A stretch of DNA of 64,000 bases from Citromicrobium sp. (GTDB lineage: Bacteria > Pseudomonadota > Alphaproteobacteria > Sphingomonadales > Sphingomonadaceae): contig PBYQ01000019.1 of the NCBI GenBank assembly GCA_002729695.1, positions 39,760 through 103,759 on the forward strand, given 5' to 3'. The translations under genes and the position numbers were made by a program. Shown piece by piece: positions 48,294 to 57,885 of the stretch. The notes beneath the pieces were generated by a model, which searched no databases, was not told the origin of the DNA, and saw only the letters and a list, made by a program, of their open reading frames with translations. Positions within the stretch are counted from its first letter, which is position 1. Each line of letters opens with the position of its first letter.

Positions 48294-49520
48294 ATGGATC
48301 TCGCCCGCTCTCCGCTCGCCCGTCCCTTCCCCGACATCCCGCCGATCGACGGCGTGACGCTGCGCATTGCGCGCGCGCGGTACAAGGAATGGGACCGGTG
48401 CGACTTGACCTTCGTCGAACTGCCGGAGGGCAGCAGCGTCGCGGGCGTGTTCACGAAAAACGTGTGCTGTTCGAGCGAGGTCGAGCTGGGCCGCGAAAGC
48501 GTGGCGAAGGGCACCGCGCGCGCGATCATCGTCAACGCGGGCAATTCCAACGCCTTCACCGGCTACCGCGGGCGCGAAGCGGTAGAGCAGATCATGGCGC
48601 AGGTCGCCGCGCACCTCGGCTGCGAACCTGCCGAGGTGCTCGTCTCCTCAACCGGGGTGATCGGCGTGCCCTTGCCCAAGGACAAGGCCAGCGCGGGCGT
48701 CGAAGCGGCGCTGACTGCCGAGCCCTGCGGGTGGGAGGATGCGACGCACACGATCGGCACGACAGACACCTTCACCAAGGGCGCGCATGCCAGCGCAATG
48801 GTCGGCGAAACGCGGGTCGAGATCGGCGGGATCATCAAGGGTTCGGGCATGATCGCGCCCGACATGGCGACCATGCTCGGCTACGTATTCACCGACGCGG
48901 CGGTGGAGCCCGTATTCCTCCAGACGCTGCTGAGCGACATCAACACGCGCACCTTCTCCTGCATCACGGTCGATGGAGACACCTCGACCAGCGACACCGT
49001 GCTGGTGTGCGCAACGGGCAAGGCAGGGCACGCGCTGATCGCCTCGTTCGACGATCCGGGCGCGGATGCCTTTGCCGCGGCGCTGGAGGATGTCTGCCGC
49101 ACGCTCGCGCAACTGGTGGTGCGCGACGGCGAAGGCGCGCAGAAGTTCATCGAGGTTTCGGTCAGCGGCGCGGTGTCGGACGAGAGCGCGCGCCGCATCG
49201 GCCTCGCCATCGCCAACTCGCCGCTGGTGAAGACCGCGATCGCGGGCGGCGATGCCAACTGGGGCCGCGTGGTGATGGCGGTGGGCAAAGCGGGCGAACC
49301 CGCCGACCGCGACAGGCTCTCGATCGCTTTCGGTGGCCACTGGGCCGCGCGCGACGGGCAGCCGGTGGAAGACTACGACGAGGCGCCCGTGGCAAGGCAC
49401 CTTGAAGGGCAGGATGTCGACATGACCGTCGACCTCGGCATGGGAGACGGGCGCGCGACGGTGTGGACCTGCGACCTGACGCACGGATACATCGACATCA
49501 ACGCGGATTATCGCTCCTGA
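48294..49520 (+). CDS. argJ: Arginine biosynthesis bifunctional protein ArgJ
   Basis: 408 residues; transfers acetyl from N-acetylornithine to glutamate (and may make N-acetylglutamate from acetyl-CoA). The precursor cuts itself between Ala192 and Thr193 in APDMATMLGYVF; the new Thr is the nucleophile. The start MDLARSPLARPF is preferred to a longer ORF upstream inside the divergent gene. The downstream gene begins 10 nt later. Confidence 0.95.
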   Translation: MDLARSPLARPFPDIPPIDGVTLRIARARYKEWDRCDLTFVELPEGSSVAGVFTKNVCCSSEVELGRESVAKGTARAIIVNAGNSNAFTGYRGREAVEQIMAQVAAHLGCEPAEVLVSSTGVIGVPLPKDKASAGVEAALTAEPCGWEDATHTIGTTDTFTKGAHASAMVGETRVEIGGIIKGSGMIAPDMATMLGYVFTDAAVEPVFLQTLLSDINTRTFSCITVDGDTSTSDTVLVCATGKAGHALIASFDDPGADAFAAALEDVCRTLAQLVVRDGEGAQKFIEVSVSGAVSDESARRIGLAIANSPLVKTAIAGGDANWGRVVMAVGKAGEPADRDRLSIAFGGHWAARDGQPVEDYDEAPVARHLEGQDVDMTVDLGMGDGRATVWTCDLTHGYIDINADYRS

Positions 49521-49530
49521 GGAGATAATC

Positions 49531-50343
49531 ATGAGCGTACTCGACCGCGAAGTTCTGGCCCTTATGCGCGATGTGGCGGAGCGGATCATCATGCCGCGCC
49601 ACCGGGCGCTCAAGGCGACCGACATCATCGAGAAGGCGGACGACGACCTCGTCACCATCGCCGACCGCGAGGCGGAGGTGGCGCTGGCCGAGGGGCTGGC
49701 AAAGCTTCACCCCGAAGCTGCCATCGTGGGAGAGGAGGCGGTACATGCCGACCCGTCGGTGATGGATCGCCTGTCCGGCACGTGCTGGATCATCGATCCG
49801 ATCGACGGCACCGCCAACTTCGCCAGCGGCAGCGGCCATTTCGGCATCATGATCGCGCTTGCCGAGGGCGGAGCGGCGCAGGCGGGATGGATCTACGATC
49901 CGCAGCGCGACCGGCTATGCGCCGCGCATCTGGGACAAGGCGCCACGATCGATGGCGAAGACGTGCTCGCGCGCAGCAGCGGCGCAAACCCGCCGCGTCT
50001 CGCCGCGATGACCAAGTTCATGGCGCTCGATCAACGCTCCAGGTTCGAAACCGAGATATTGCCCCACTACACGCTGGTGCAGGCACCCGGCGCAGCGTGC
50101 GAGCAATATCCGCTCACCGTGCTGGGCGAGCACGATCTGGCGATCTACGAACGCACGCTGCCGTGGGATCACGCGGCGGGCAACCTGTTCCTGAACGAGG
50201 CGGGCGGGACCTGCCTGCGGCTCGACGGATCACCCTACCGCGTGGACGACGGGCGCAGGGGCATGATCGGCGCGGCAAACCGCGCGCTCTACGATCAGCT
50301 GATCGCGCGGCTGGCGGTGGCAGGCTACCAGCCCGCCACCTGA
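49531..50343 (+). CDS. Inositol monophosphatase-family protein (HisN-like candidate)
   Basis: 270 residues, diverged from the gene at 7.8 kb. Metal motifs are IVGEEAVH, then CWIIDPIDGTANFASG and LPWDHAAGNLFL. Members of this subgroup include histidinol-phosphatases and inositol phosphatases; direct linkage to argJ (10 nt) hints at amino-acid synthesis, such as histidinol phosphate. The family is clear, the substrate is inferred. GAGGAG precedes the ATG. Confidence 0.88.
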   Translation: MSVLDREVLALMRDVAERIIMPRHRALKATDIIEKADDDLVTIADREAEVALAEGLAKLHPEAAIVGEEAVHADPSVMDRLSGTCWIIDPIDGTANFASGSGHFGIMIALAEGGAAQAGWIYDPQRDRLCAAHLGQGATIDGEDVLARSSGANPPRLAAMTKFMALDQRSRFETEILPHYTLVQAPGAACEQYPLTVLGEHDLAIYERTLPWDHAAGNLFLNEAGGTCLRLDGSPYRVDDGRRGMIGAANRALYDQLIARLAVAGYQPAT

Positions 50344-50350
50344 CAACCGA

Positions 50351-50671
50351 TCAGAGCTGCTGTTCGAGCCAGCCCTTGAGCTGGTTCTTGGGCGCGGCAC
50401 CCTGCTGGCGGGCGACAGGCTCACCGTTCTTGAACAGCAACAGCGCCGGAATCGCCTGAATGCCGAGCTTGCTGGGCGTGTCGGTGTTTTCCATGATGTC
50501 CATCTTGGCGATGGTCACCTGATCGGCCAGTTCGTCGCTGATTTCCTCGAGCGCGGGGGCGATCATCTTGCACGGCCCGCACCATTCGGCCCAGAAATCG
50601 ACGAGCACGGGCTTGTCGCTGTCGAGGACGTCGGTCTGGAAGCTGGAATCGGTGACGGTCTTGGTGGCCAT
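50351..50671 (-). CDS. trxA: Thioredoxin
   Basis: A 106-residue redox protein with the active site WCGPCKM (Cys31, Cys34) and the cis-Pro loop IQAIPALLLF. AGGAG precedes the start. It is the last gene of the minus-strand run headed by divL, 47 nt after addA. It is convergent with the IMPase gene. Confidence 0.96.
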   Translation of the reverse strand: MATKTVTDSSFQTDVLDSDKPVLVDFWAEWCGPCKMIAPALEEISDELADQVTIAKMDIMENTDTPSKLGIQAIPALLLFKNGEPVARQQGAAPKNQLKGWLEQQL

Positions 50672-50718
50672 GGGAATATCTCCTGTATCTTGGTCCGCTA
50701 TCTAGGAAGTCTGGCGCG

Positions 50719-53700
50719 TCACGCAAAGTCGGAGAGGGGCAAGCTTGTCTGCTTGTCCCCCAAGCCGGGCTTGTGCTGCGCCAGCAGGTCTTCGGGCAAG
50801 GCGATCAGTTGCGGTGCGTGGGTGTAGAGCAAGGCGGCGGAAATGCGCCGTCCCGGGTAGATCGTGGCCAGCGCATGGGCATAGGCAGACATCTGCTTCA
50901 GCGTTGCGGCGGGCACCTGATCGAGCGATTGCGGCGGACGGCGGGTGGTCTTGTAGTCCACAACCAGCACCGCTTCATCGCCCACGCACAGCCGGTCCAG
51001 CTTGCCGGTGACCACCTGCCCCTCGACTGTTGCTGCAAGCGAGACCTCGGCCAGCGCGCCGGGCGCGAACAGATCGGCGAAAGCGGGATCGTCGAGCACG
51101 GCAAGCGCCTGCGTTACCATCTGCGCGCGTGCCTCTGCGGGCAGATCGCTCGCCTGCGATGCGAGCCACGCGGTTGCGCGTTCTTCGCGGAGGTCGAGCG
51201 GAATCTCGGGCAGGCGTTCGAGCAGGCGATGGATCAGCGTCCCGCGCAGCGCGGCCTCGTGTGTCTGCGTGAGCCCCGGCGGGTTGGGTGCGAGGTCTTC
51301 GCCGGCAGCCGATGGCGCGAGCGGACGCGGAGGGCTGGGTTCGGCAGCGAGAGGGCGCTGGGTCCAGTCGGGCAACTGCGGCAGACGATCTTCGCTGGCA
51401 GCATCCGGCGCTGGCACCCCCACACCGGCCAATGCGCCGAAATCGTGTCGCCCGCCCCAGATCGGGTCGGCCAGCGGTTCCTCATCGAACAGCGACGACG
51501 CGACCGCGTACCAGCTGGCTTCGGGCACCTCTTTGTCGCTCGGCAGCAAGGCGCCGCCGATATAGAGCGCTTCCTCCGCGCGGGTCATCGCGACATACAT
51601 CAGCCGCCAATGCTCCTCGCGCTCGCGTGCGGCCTTGGCTTCCTCGGCAGCGGCCACCGGCCCCGCCCGCGCCTCCTTTGGCAAGGGAGGCAGCGGAACC
51701 GGGCGATCATCTTCCGTCGTCAGCTCTCCCGCGCGCACCGGGCCGCGATCGGGGTTGCCCGTCGCATCGGCGAGGATCACGATCGGTGCCTGCAAGCCCT
51801 TCGACCCGTGCGCGGTCAGCACGCGCACTGCATCGCCGCCGCCCGCCGCCTCGCGCTTCAGCTCTTCGTCCGAGGCATCGAACCAGTTGAGGAAGCCCTG
51901 CAGGCTGGCGGTATGCTCGGCGGTATAGGCGAAGGCCGCGCCGACCAGCTCGTCGATCGGATCGTTCGCCTCGCGCCCCAGCCGCGCGACCAGCTTGCGC
52001 CGCGCATCCCACGGTCCGCTGAGCAGCCATTGCAGCAGCGCCTGCGGGGGCTCGTAATCGACCCGCGTCAGCAGCGCGCGCAGCCGGTCGGCAGTTGCCA
52101 TGCACAAGGGCGCATCGCTGCGGCGGATATGGTCCCACAGACCAACCTTCCGCTCGCGCAAACCGTGTTGCAACAGATCGTCCTGCGACCAGCCCCCCAA
52201 GGGAGACACCAGCAGGTTCGCCAGACTGAGATCGTCGCGCGGCTGTGCGGCGAACCGCAACGCGGCAAGCAGGTCCTTCACCGCCAGCGGCGATCCGAGA
52301 CGCAGGCGGTCGACCCCGGCGACCGGCACCCCCGCTGCATGAAGCCGCGCGACGATCAGCCCGGCGAGCGCGCGGCGCTTGCGCACAAGGATCATGATAT
52401 CGCCAGCAGTCGCCCGGCGTTTTCCGCCCTTGGTCAGCGGGTGGCCTTCCTCAAGCCACGCCTTGACCTGAGCGGCGATCGCATCGGCCATGCGGCGCTC
52501 GGGCGCAGGCAGCCAGGTTTCCGCACCCTCTTCTTCGACCGCCTCGGGATCGTCGCTCTCCTGCGGGCGGATCGGTGCCCATAGCGTCACCCGACCGGGC
52601 CGGTCTTCGCCAGTGTGATGGACCTCCTCGCCCGCCATCCCCATCGCCTCGGTCCCGACCGTGGCCACCGCGCGGTCGACGAAATCGAGGATCGTCTGAG
52701 AGCTGCGGAAGTTCTGCTGCAGCTCGACCGGCTGGAGCGGGCTCAACGGGACCAGCGGCCGGTCCCGGGTTTCGCGCGCGAGTTCCTCCGCATTGGCGAG
52801 CGCCTGATCGATCGTCTGGCGGTACTTTTCCCGCTGCGACAGGAACAGCTGCGGCTCGGTGCCCTGAAAGCCGAAAATCGCCTGCTTGTAGTCGCCGACG
52901 ACGAACACGGTGCGCAGCCGCGCGCCTGCTGCGCCGAGCCCGTCGAAATAGTCCTGCGTCAGCGCGTCGATGATCGCCCACTGGCTGGCGTTGGTATCCT
53001 GCGCCTCGTCCACCAGAATATGATCGAATTCGCGGTCGAGCTTGTAGCCGATCCATTGCGACATCTCGGATTTGCCGAGCAGCGCCGCCGCGCGGGCGAT
53101 CTGGTCGTCGAAATCGACCAGCCCGCGCGACCGCTTGGCTTCGTCCCACTGCATCGCAAACCGCCGCCCCAGCTCCAGCGCAGGCGCAAGATATTCGGTC
53201 AGCGCCAGCAAGGCGTGCTTCTCTCGGATCGCGTCGAGATTGGCACGCACCGCCTCGACGTTGCCCTCGTAGAGGGGGTCACGCTTGGCGAGGTTGGTCA
53301 GGTTCTTCGGCTTGGAGCCATCGGCGACCAGCAGACTGCCGTTGAAGCACGCGAGTGTCGCCAACCGCTGCGCCGCATCCGCAGCAAGCCAGGCGGAGAC
53401 CGGCTCGGCTGCGTCGCGGCCGCTCTTCGTGTTCCAGTCCTGCAAGGTGGCGAGACACGCCCGCAACGACGCGCAATCGAACGCATCATCCGCGCATTCC
53501 TGCGCCAGCGCCGCCTCGTCGAAATCGCTCGGCAGGCCGAGCAGTTGCAGCACCTGCGCGCGCATGGGGCTGCGCCACCCGCCGGGATCGGCCCATAGCT
53601 CGCTCGCCTTGGCGCAGGCCATCAGCCAGCCCTTTACACCGTCCGGCCCAAGCCTGAGAGACAGCATGGCGAGCGCGCTGCGGTCCGTATCGTCGGCGTG

Positions 53701-54198
53701 TTCGACGAGGTCGGTCAGCACTTCGCGTGACAGCAATTCGCGCGTGCGGTCGTCCATGGCCACCGTGCCGGGCTCCAGCCCCGCTTCCTCGGGGAAAGCC
53801 GCCAGCAAGTACTGTGCGAAAGCGTGGATCGTATCGATCCTGAGGCCCCCGCCGGGGCAATCGAGCACCTTCGTGAACAGCGTGCGCGCCCGCGCCTGCG
53901 TATCGGGATCGAACTTCGCGCCAATGGCCCTGAGGTCGGCAGCCAGCGCGTCGGGCTTCATGCGGACCCAGCGCGCCAGCGTTTCGTTGACGCGGGTCGC
54001 CATCTCCGCCGCGCCAGCCTTGGTGAAGGTGAGGCACAGGATCGAACCCGGCTCCACACCGGATTGCAAGAGCAACCGCAGCACGCGCGCCGAGAGCACC
54101 TGCGTCTTGCCCGTCCCCGCGCTGGCGGAGAGCCAGACCGAATGGCCGGGATCGGCCGCGCGCCCCTGTTCGGGCAGAAGCGGATAGAGCTTGCTCAT
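50719..54198 (-). CDS. addA: Double-strand break repair helicase-nuclease AddA
   Basis: 1159 residues. The UvrD-like helicase has Walker A ASAGTGKT (25-32), DFDDQI and DEAQDTN motifs; the C-terminal RecB-like nuclease has VVDYKTTRRPP with an upstream Asp/His pattern. AddA with AddB replaces RecBCD in alphaproteobacteria, resecting ends for RecA. Its start overlaps addB by 4 nt (ATGA). A complete ORF. Confidence 0.96.
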   Translation of the reverse strand: MSKLYPLLPEQGRAADPGHSVWLSASAGTGKTQVLSARVLRLLLQSGVEPGSILCLTFTKAGAAEMATRVNETLARWVRMKPDALAADLRAIGAKFDPDTQARARTLFTKVLDCPGGGLRIDTIHAFAQYLLAAFPEEAGLEPGTVAMDDRTRELLSREVLTDLVEHADDTDRSALAMLSLRLGPDGVKGWLMACAKASELWADPGGWRSPMRAQVLQLLGLPSDFDEAALAQECADDAFDCASLRACLATLQDWNTKSGRDAAEPVSAWLAADAAQRLATLACFNGSLLVADGSKPKNLTNLAKRDPLYEGNVEAVRANLDAIREKHALLALTEYLAPALELGRRFAMQWDEAKRSRGLVDFDDQIARAAALLGKSEMSQWIGYKLDREFDHILVDEAQDTNASQWAIIDALTQDYFDGLGAAGARLRTVFVVGDYKQAIFGFQGTEPQLFLSQREKYRQTIDQALANAEELARETRDRPLVPLSPLQPVELQQNFRSSQTILDFVDRAVATVGTEAMGMAGEEVHHTGEDRPGRVTLWAPIRPQESDDPEAVEEEGAETWLPAPERRMADAIAAQVKAWLEEGHPLTKGGKRRATAGDIMILVRKRRALAGLIVARLHAAGVPVAGVDRLRLGSPLAVKDLLAALRFAAQPRDDLSLANLLVSPLGGWSQDDLLQHGLRERKVGLWDHIRRSDAPLCMATADRLRALLTRVDYEPPQALLQWLLSGPWDARRKLVARLGREANDPIDELVGAAFAYTAEHTASLQGFLNWFDASDEELKREAAGGGDAVRVLTAHGSKGLQAPIVILADATGNPDRGPVRAGELTTEDDRPVPLPPLPKEARAGPVAAAEEAKAAREREEHWRLMYVAMTRAEEALYIGGALLPSDKEVPEASWYAVASSLFDEEPLADPIWGGRHDFGALAGVGVPAPDAASEDRLPQLPDWTQRPLAAEPSPPRPLAPSAAGEDLAPNPPGLTQTHEAALRGTLIHRLLERLPEIPLDLREERATAWLASQASDLPAEARAQMVTQALAVLDDPAFADLFAPGALAEVSLAATVEGQVVTGKLDRLCVGDEAVLVVDYKTTRRPPQSLDQVPAATLKQMSAYAHALATIYPGRRISAALLYTHAPQLIALPEDLLAQHKPGLGDKQTSLPLSDFA

Positions 54199-57176
54199 GC
54201 GCTCTCCCTCCCGAGCCATTCCTCAAGCCGCATCAGTTGGTCGTAGGTGGCGTAGAGCTTCAGGTCCGGGTTCGGGCGCGCGGTGAACGGCGCATCGCCG
54301 ATGATCCAGGTGTCGAGCGCCTCGGTCAGGAAGCGGCGCGTTTCGGGCAGGAAATCCTCGGGCAGGATGCCGGTTCGTGCAGGCCCGACCTTCAGCGGCG
54401 TGGTGACATATCCGAAGCCCGTATCAGACTTCGCATCGCGCCCCAGAGACCAGTATTCGAACCGCGTCGGCTCCCCCTCGATCCCGCGATCCGCATAGGC
54501 ACCCTCGGCCAGCAGCAGCCCGAGCGTACCCAGCTGGAGAGCGAAGCCTTCCTCCACCATTTTCTTCGATGGCGGCCCGCCGGTCTTGTAGTCGACAATG
54601 GCGTAGCTGCCATCGCTAAGCCGGTCGATCCGGTCGGCGGTACCGGTGATCTCGATCCCGTTGAACAGGTGCCTGCCCTTCTCCTCGACCGCGACGATCC
54701 GGCGATCGGCCTCGGCTTCGACCTGATTGGCGATCCATTCGAGCGCGGCCATCAGGCGCGGCTCCCACAGCGCGCGCGTCAGCGGGTGCGCGTCCATCGC
54801 GGCGAGGTGCTTTTCCGCCAAATCGGTCAGCGCCCCGCCCTGCTTGTGCCATTCCTCGAGGATCGCGTGGGCGAGCGTGCCCTGCCACGCTGGGCTGGGC
54901 ACGGCGTCGAGCGGGTCTATCTCAGAGAGATGCAGGATCGATCGGGCGTAGAACTGGTACGGGTCGGACCGCAGCCGGTCGAGCGAGGTGGCGCTGATGC
55001 TCACCCGCCGCACCTCGGCAGGCGGGCACGGTTCCGGAACCGGATAGGGCGGCGCGGAATCGGCATCGCGCAGCGCGTGGACCAGCGCGGGCAATTCCAC
55101 CTCCTGATGCCGGTCCGCCAGATCGCCCAGCAGCGCCTTGATCCGCAGAAAGAAACGCGACGGGATCGCGGGGCCATCCGCATCGCGATGCGCGCGCGTG
55201 AGCAGCACTTCGGGTGCGCCGAGTGCCCCGGCAAGGTCGTGCGCAGCCAGCCCGATCCGGAATTCGGCCCCCGGCACGCCCAGCGCACGCAGCACTGGCG
55301 GCGCGAGCAGTGGGTCGGGCGAAGACCCGCCCGGCCATGTGCCCTCATTGAGCCCCGCACAGATAATCAGATCGGCGCGCGCCATCCGGCTTTCAAGCAG
55401 GCCGTACACGCCCACGCGCGGATGCCCACCATAGGCAGGCCGCACCGCAACGCGCTCCATCGCGTCGGACAGGACATCGTGCAGGTCGCCCGGGTCGAGC
55501 ACGGTCTCGGCGGCCTGTGCCTGCTGGCGCAGATCCTCGACGAAATTGCCCAAAGCACGCCCGTCTTCACGCGCCCAGATGCCCTCGCCGCAAAAGCTTT
55601 CGAGAACACGCGCCAGGTCTCCGAGCAGATCGGCAAGCGGCGCTTCCTCACCGCTCATCAAAGGCTCGAGGCGCGCAGCCACACCGTCCCACCACTCGGC
55701 CACATCGGCCTTCGCAGCGACAACCCGCAACGGGCCAAGCCCTGGCGACGGACGCGGGCCGCGCAGGCGATCCTCGAACCGGCGCAACGCATCGAGCCAG
55801 TCGGCACGCGCGCGGTCGGGGTTTTCGGCATCGCCAATCCCCATCGCCGGATGGCCGAGCAGCGCGATCAGTGGCACCGGCGCAGCATTCTCGGCAATCA
55901 CCTGCGCGAGCAGCAGCATGGCCCGCCCAGCGGGCGTGTCGCCGAGCGGAGCGCCTGCGGAATCATCGGCCTGGATTTCCCAGCGGCGCAGGTGGTGGAC
56001 GATTCGGCTCGCCAGCGCACGGTCGGGCGTGATCACCGCCACACGCTGTTGCGGCGTTTCCAGCTTGCGGCGCACGGCGAGCGCAACCGCCTGCGCTTCC
56101 TCTTCGGGATTGCCCGTTTCGAGCAGTCGCACGCTCGCCAAGCGGCGCTTCTCGGATGGCAGGTCGACCCAGCTCTTGCTCGCTTCGGGGGGCAGGAACA
56201 GCGCGCTGACCGCATGCGTCCGGTCGGGGTTGGCCGCGCCGATCCCGCGCCGGTGCCATTGCTGCACCTCGCCGCGATTGACGCCCATCCGGTTGAGCAG
56301 CAGCTTGAGGTGATATTGCGGGTGCGTCGGCGCGTCCCTGCGACCGATGATTTCGCCCTGGGCCTCGTCGGCCAGACCTGCATTGCCCAGCTCCTCCCAT
56401 GCCTCATCCGACAGCGAGAGATCGAGATCGGGCAGGATCACCGATCCCTCGGGCAATTCGCTCACCACGCGCAGCAACCGCGCGAGAGCAGGCGCGGCAC
56501 TGGTGACACCCGCCGCGACGATCGGTGTCGCGGGGGGCTCGGCGCGCCAGCTTTCGGCGGCATGGGCGAAAAGGAGGTTCCGACGGGTTGCCGCATCGAC
56601 ACGGCCCATTTCGGCCAGCTCGACACGCCAGCGCGCCTGCACGCGTGCGAAGCGGCGAAGACTGTTCTGCCAGTGTCCGGCGACCGAACCGACCACATCG
56701 AGCACGCGCTCGCCCAGCAAATCTTCGGGCGCAATATCCTCGACCAGCAGGCGGTCCATCGTCTCGGCGATCATCCGTGCCTGCCGGAAGAGCGGCGGAC
56801 CCTCCGGCGCATCCGCTCCCATCTCTTCTGACAGCAGGGCCGCAAGCCGCAGCCAGCGATAGGTCGGATCGACCGCGGGCGGAATATCGCTCGCCACCAG
56901 AGGATCGAGCAGCGGGCCGAGCGCTTCGTCGAGCGAGAGATCGCCGATCGTGACCATGCGCGGCAGCAGCAGCCCGCCGCCGCCCTCTTCGCCCATATGG
57001 CGGATGAACGCCTCGCTGACCGTGCGGATCGCGCGCCCGCTCGGCAGCAATAGGGTCAGGCGGGCGAGGCCGAGCCCGTCCTTCGCGTAACGCGGCACCA
57101 GCCCCGCCACCAGAGCATCGGCGAAGCCACGGTGCGCCGCGATGGAGTAGACTTCGGGCCGCGTGGGTTCAGCCAC
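54195..57176 (-). CDS. addB: Double-strand break repair protein AddB
   Basis: 993 residues. An inactivated helicase-like N-part (TLLLPSGRAI in place of a true Walker A) is followed by a RecB-family nuclease (YAIVDYKTGGPPS) near residue 860. I see no four-cysteine iron-sulfur cluster in the C-terminus, unlike Bacillus AddB but as in alphaproteobacterial forms. The start is GTG and overlaps the murU stop by 8 nt. Confidence 0.94.
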   Translation of the reverse strand: MAEPTRPEVYSIAAHRGFADALVAGLVPRYAKDGLGLARLTLLLPSGRAIRTVSEAFIRHMGEEGGGGLLLPRMVTIGDLSLDEALGPLLDPLVASDIPPAVDPTYRWLRLAALLSEEMGADAPEGPPLFRQARMIAETMDRLLVEDIAPEDLLGERVLDVVGSVAGHWQNSLRRFARVQARWRVELAEMGRVDAATRRNLLFAHAAESWRAEPPATPIVAAGVTSAAPALARLLRVVSELPEGSVILPDLDLSLSDEAWEELGNAGLADEAQGEIIGRRDAPTHPQYHLKLLLNRMGVNRGEVQQWHRRGIGAANPDRTHAVSALFLPPEASKSWVDLPSEKRRLASVRLLETGNPEEEAQAVALAVRRKLETPQQRVAVITPDRALASRIVHHLRRWEIQADDSAGAPLGDTPAGRAMLLLAQVIAENAAPVPLIALLGHPAMGIGDAENPDRARADWLDALRRFEDRLRGPRPSPGLGPLRVVAAKADVAEWWDGVAARLEPLMSGEEAPLADLLGDLARVLESFCGEGIWAREDGRALGNFVEDLRQQAQAAETVLDPGDLHDVLSDAMERVAVRPAYGGHPRVGVYGLLESRMARADLIICAGLNEGTWPGGSSPDPLLAPPVLRALGVPGAEFRIGLAAHDLAGALGAPEVLLTRAHRDADGPAIPSRFFLRIKALLGDLADRHQEVELPALVHALRDADSAPPYPVPEPCPPAEVRRVSISATSLDRLRSDPYQFYARSILHLSEIDPLDAVPSPAWQGTLAHAILEEWHKQGGALTDLAEKHLAAMDAHPLTRALWEPRLMAALEWIANQVEAEADRRIVAVEEKGRHLFNGIEITGTADRIDRLSDGSYAIVDYKTGGPPSKKMVEEGFALQLGTLGLLLAEGAYADRGIEGEPTRFEYWSLGRDAKSDTGFGYVTTPLKVGPARTGILPEDFLPETRRFLTEALDTWIIGDAPFTARPNPDLKLYATYDQLMRLEEWLGRESA

Positions 57177-57885
57177 ACGAGAGCGCCTCCTCGGTGGTGC
57201 GGATCGCCGCTGGCGTTCCCACCTCGAACCACTCGCCGTTGAAGGGCAAGGCGAACAGGCGGCCTTCCTCTATCGCGCGATCCCACAGGATGTTGGTCGA
57301 GAACTTGCCCTCGGGCGCATCGCGCAACAGGCGGTGCGAGACGAGCTGGATGCCGGTGTAGACGAAGGGCGCGATCCGCCCCGGCTTGCGCCGCGTCACG
57401 CCGCCCATCGCATCGACATGGAAATCGCCCGGCCCGTTGAAGTTGCCGGCGCGCTTGTGCGTGACGACCAGCAGCAGAGCGTCCATCCGCTCTGCGTCCC
57501 AGAAGTCGGAGAGTTCGGTGAAGGCATTCACCGGCCCGTCGAGCCAGATATTGTCGGAGTTGAGGCAGAAGAACGGGTCGGCCAGCCTCGACTGCGCCTT
57601 GACCATACCGCCGCCGGTTTCGAGCAGCATGTCGCGCTCGTCCGAAATCTCCACCTTCGGGCTGGTACGTTCGGCAACGTGCGCCTCGAGCGCGTCGGCA
57701 AGGTAGTGGACGTTGACCACCGCACGCGCGACGCCCGCTTCGGCGAGCCGGTCGAGCGTGTGGTCGATCAGCGGTTTGCCCGCCACGCGTACCATCGGCT
57801 TGGGCATGGTTGCGGTGAGCGGCCGCATACGCTTGCCCAGCCCGGCGGCCATCACCATCGCGGTGTCGCTGGCAAGCTTTGCCAT
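57169..57885 (-). CDS. murU: N-acetylmuramate-1-phosphate uridylyltransferase (MurU-type)
   Basis: A 238-residue sugar nucleotidyltransferase. AAGLGKRMRPLT (13-24) is the NTP loop, and NSDNIWLDGP carries the metal-binding aspartate. It follows an AmgK-type kinase with a 1-nt stop/start overlap (TGATG). Together they recycle muropeptide sugars straight to UDP-MurNAc, bypassing the fosfomycin-sensitive MurA step. Family assignment is strengthened by the pairing. Confidence 0.9.
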   Translation of the reverse strand: MAKLASDTAMVMAAGLGKRMRPLTATMPKPMVRVAGKPLIDHTLDRLAEAGVARAVVNVHYLADALEAHVAERTSPKVEISDERDMLLETGGGMVKAQSRLADPFFCLNSDNIWLDGPVNAFTELSDFWDAERMDALLLVVTHKRAGNFNGPGDFHVDAMGGVTRRKPGRIAPFVYTGIQLVSHRLLRDAPEGKFSTNILWDRAIEEGRLFALPFNGEWFEVGTPAAIRTTEEALSCG

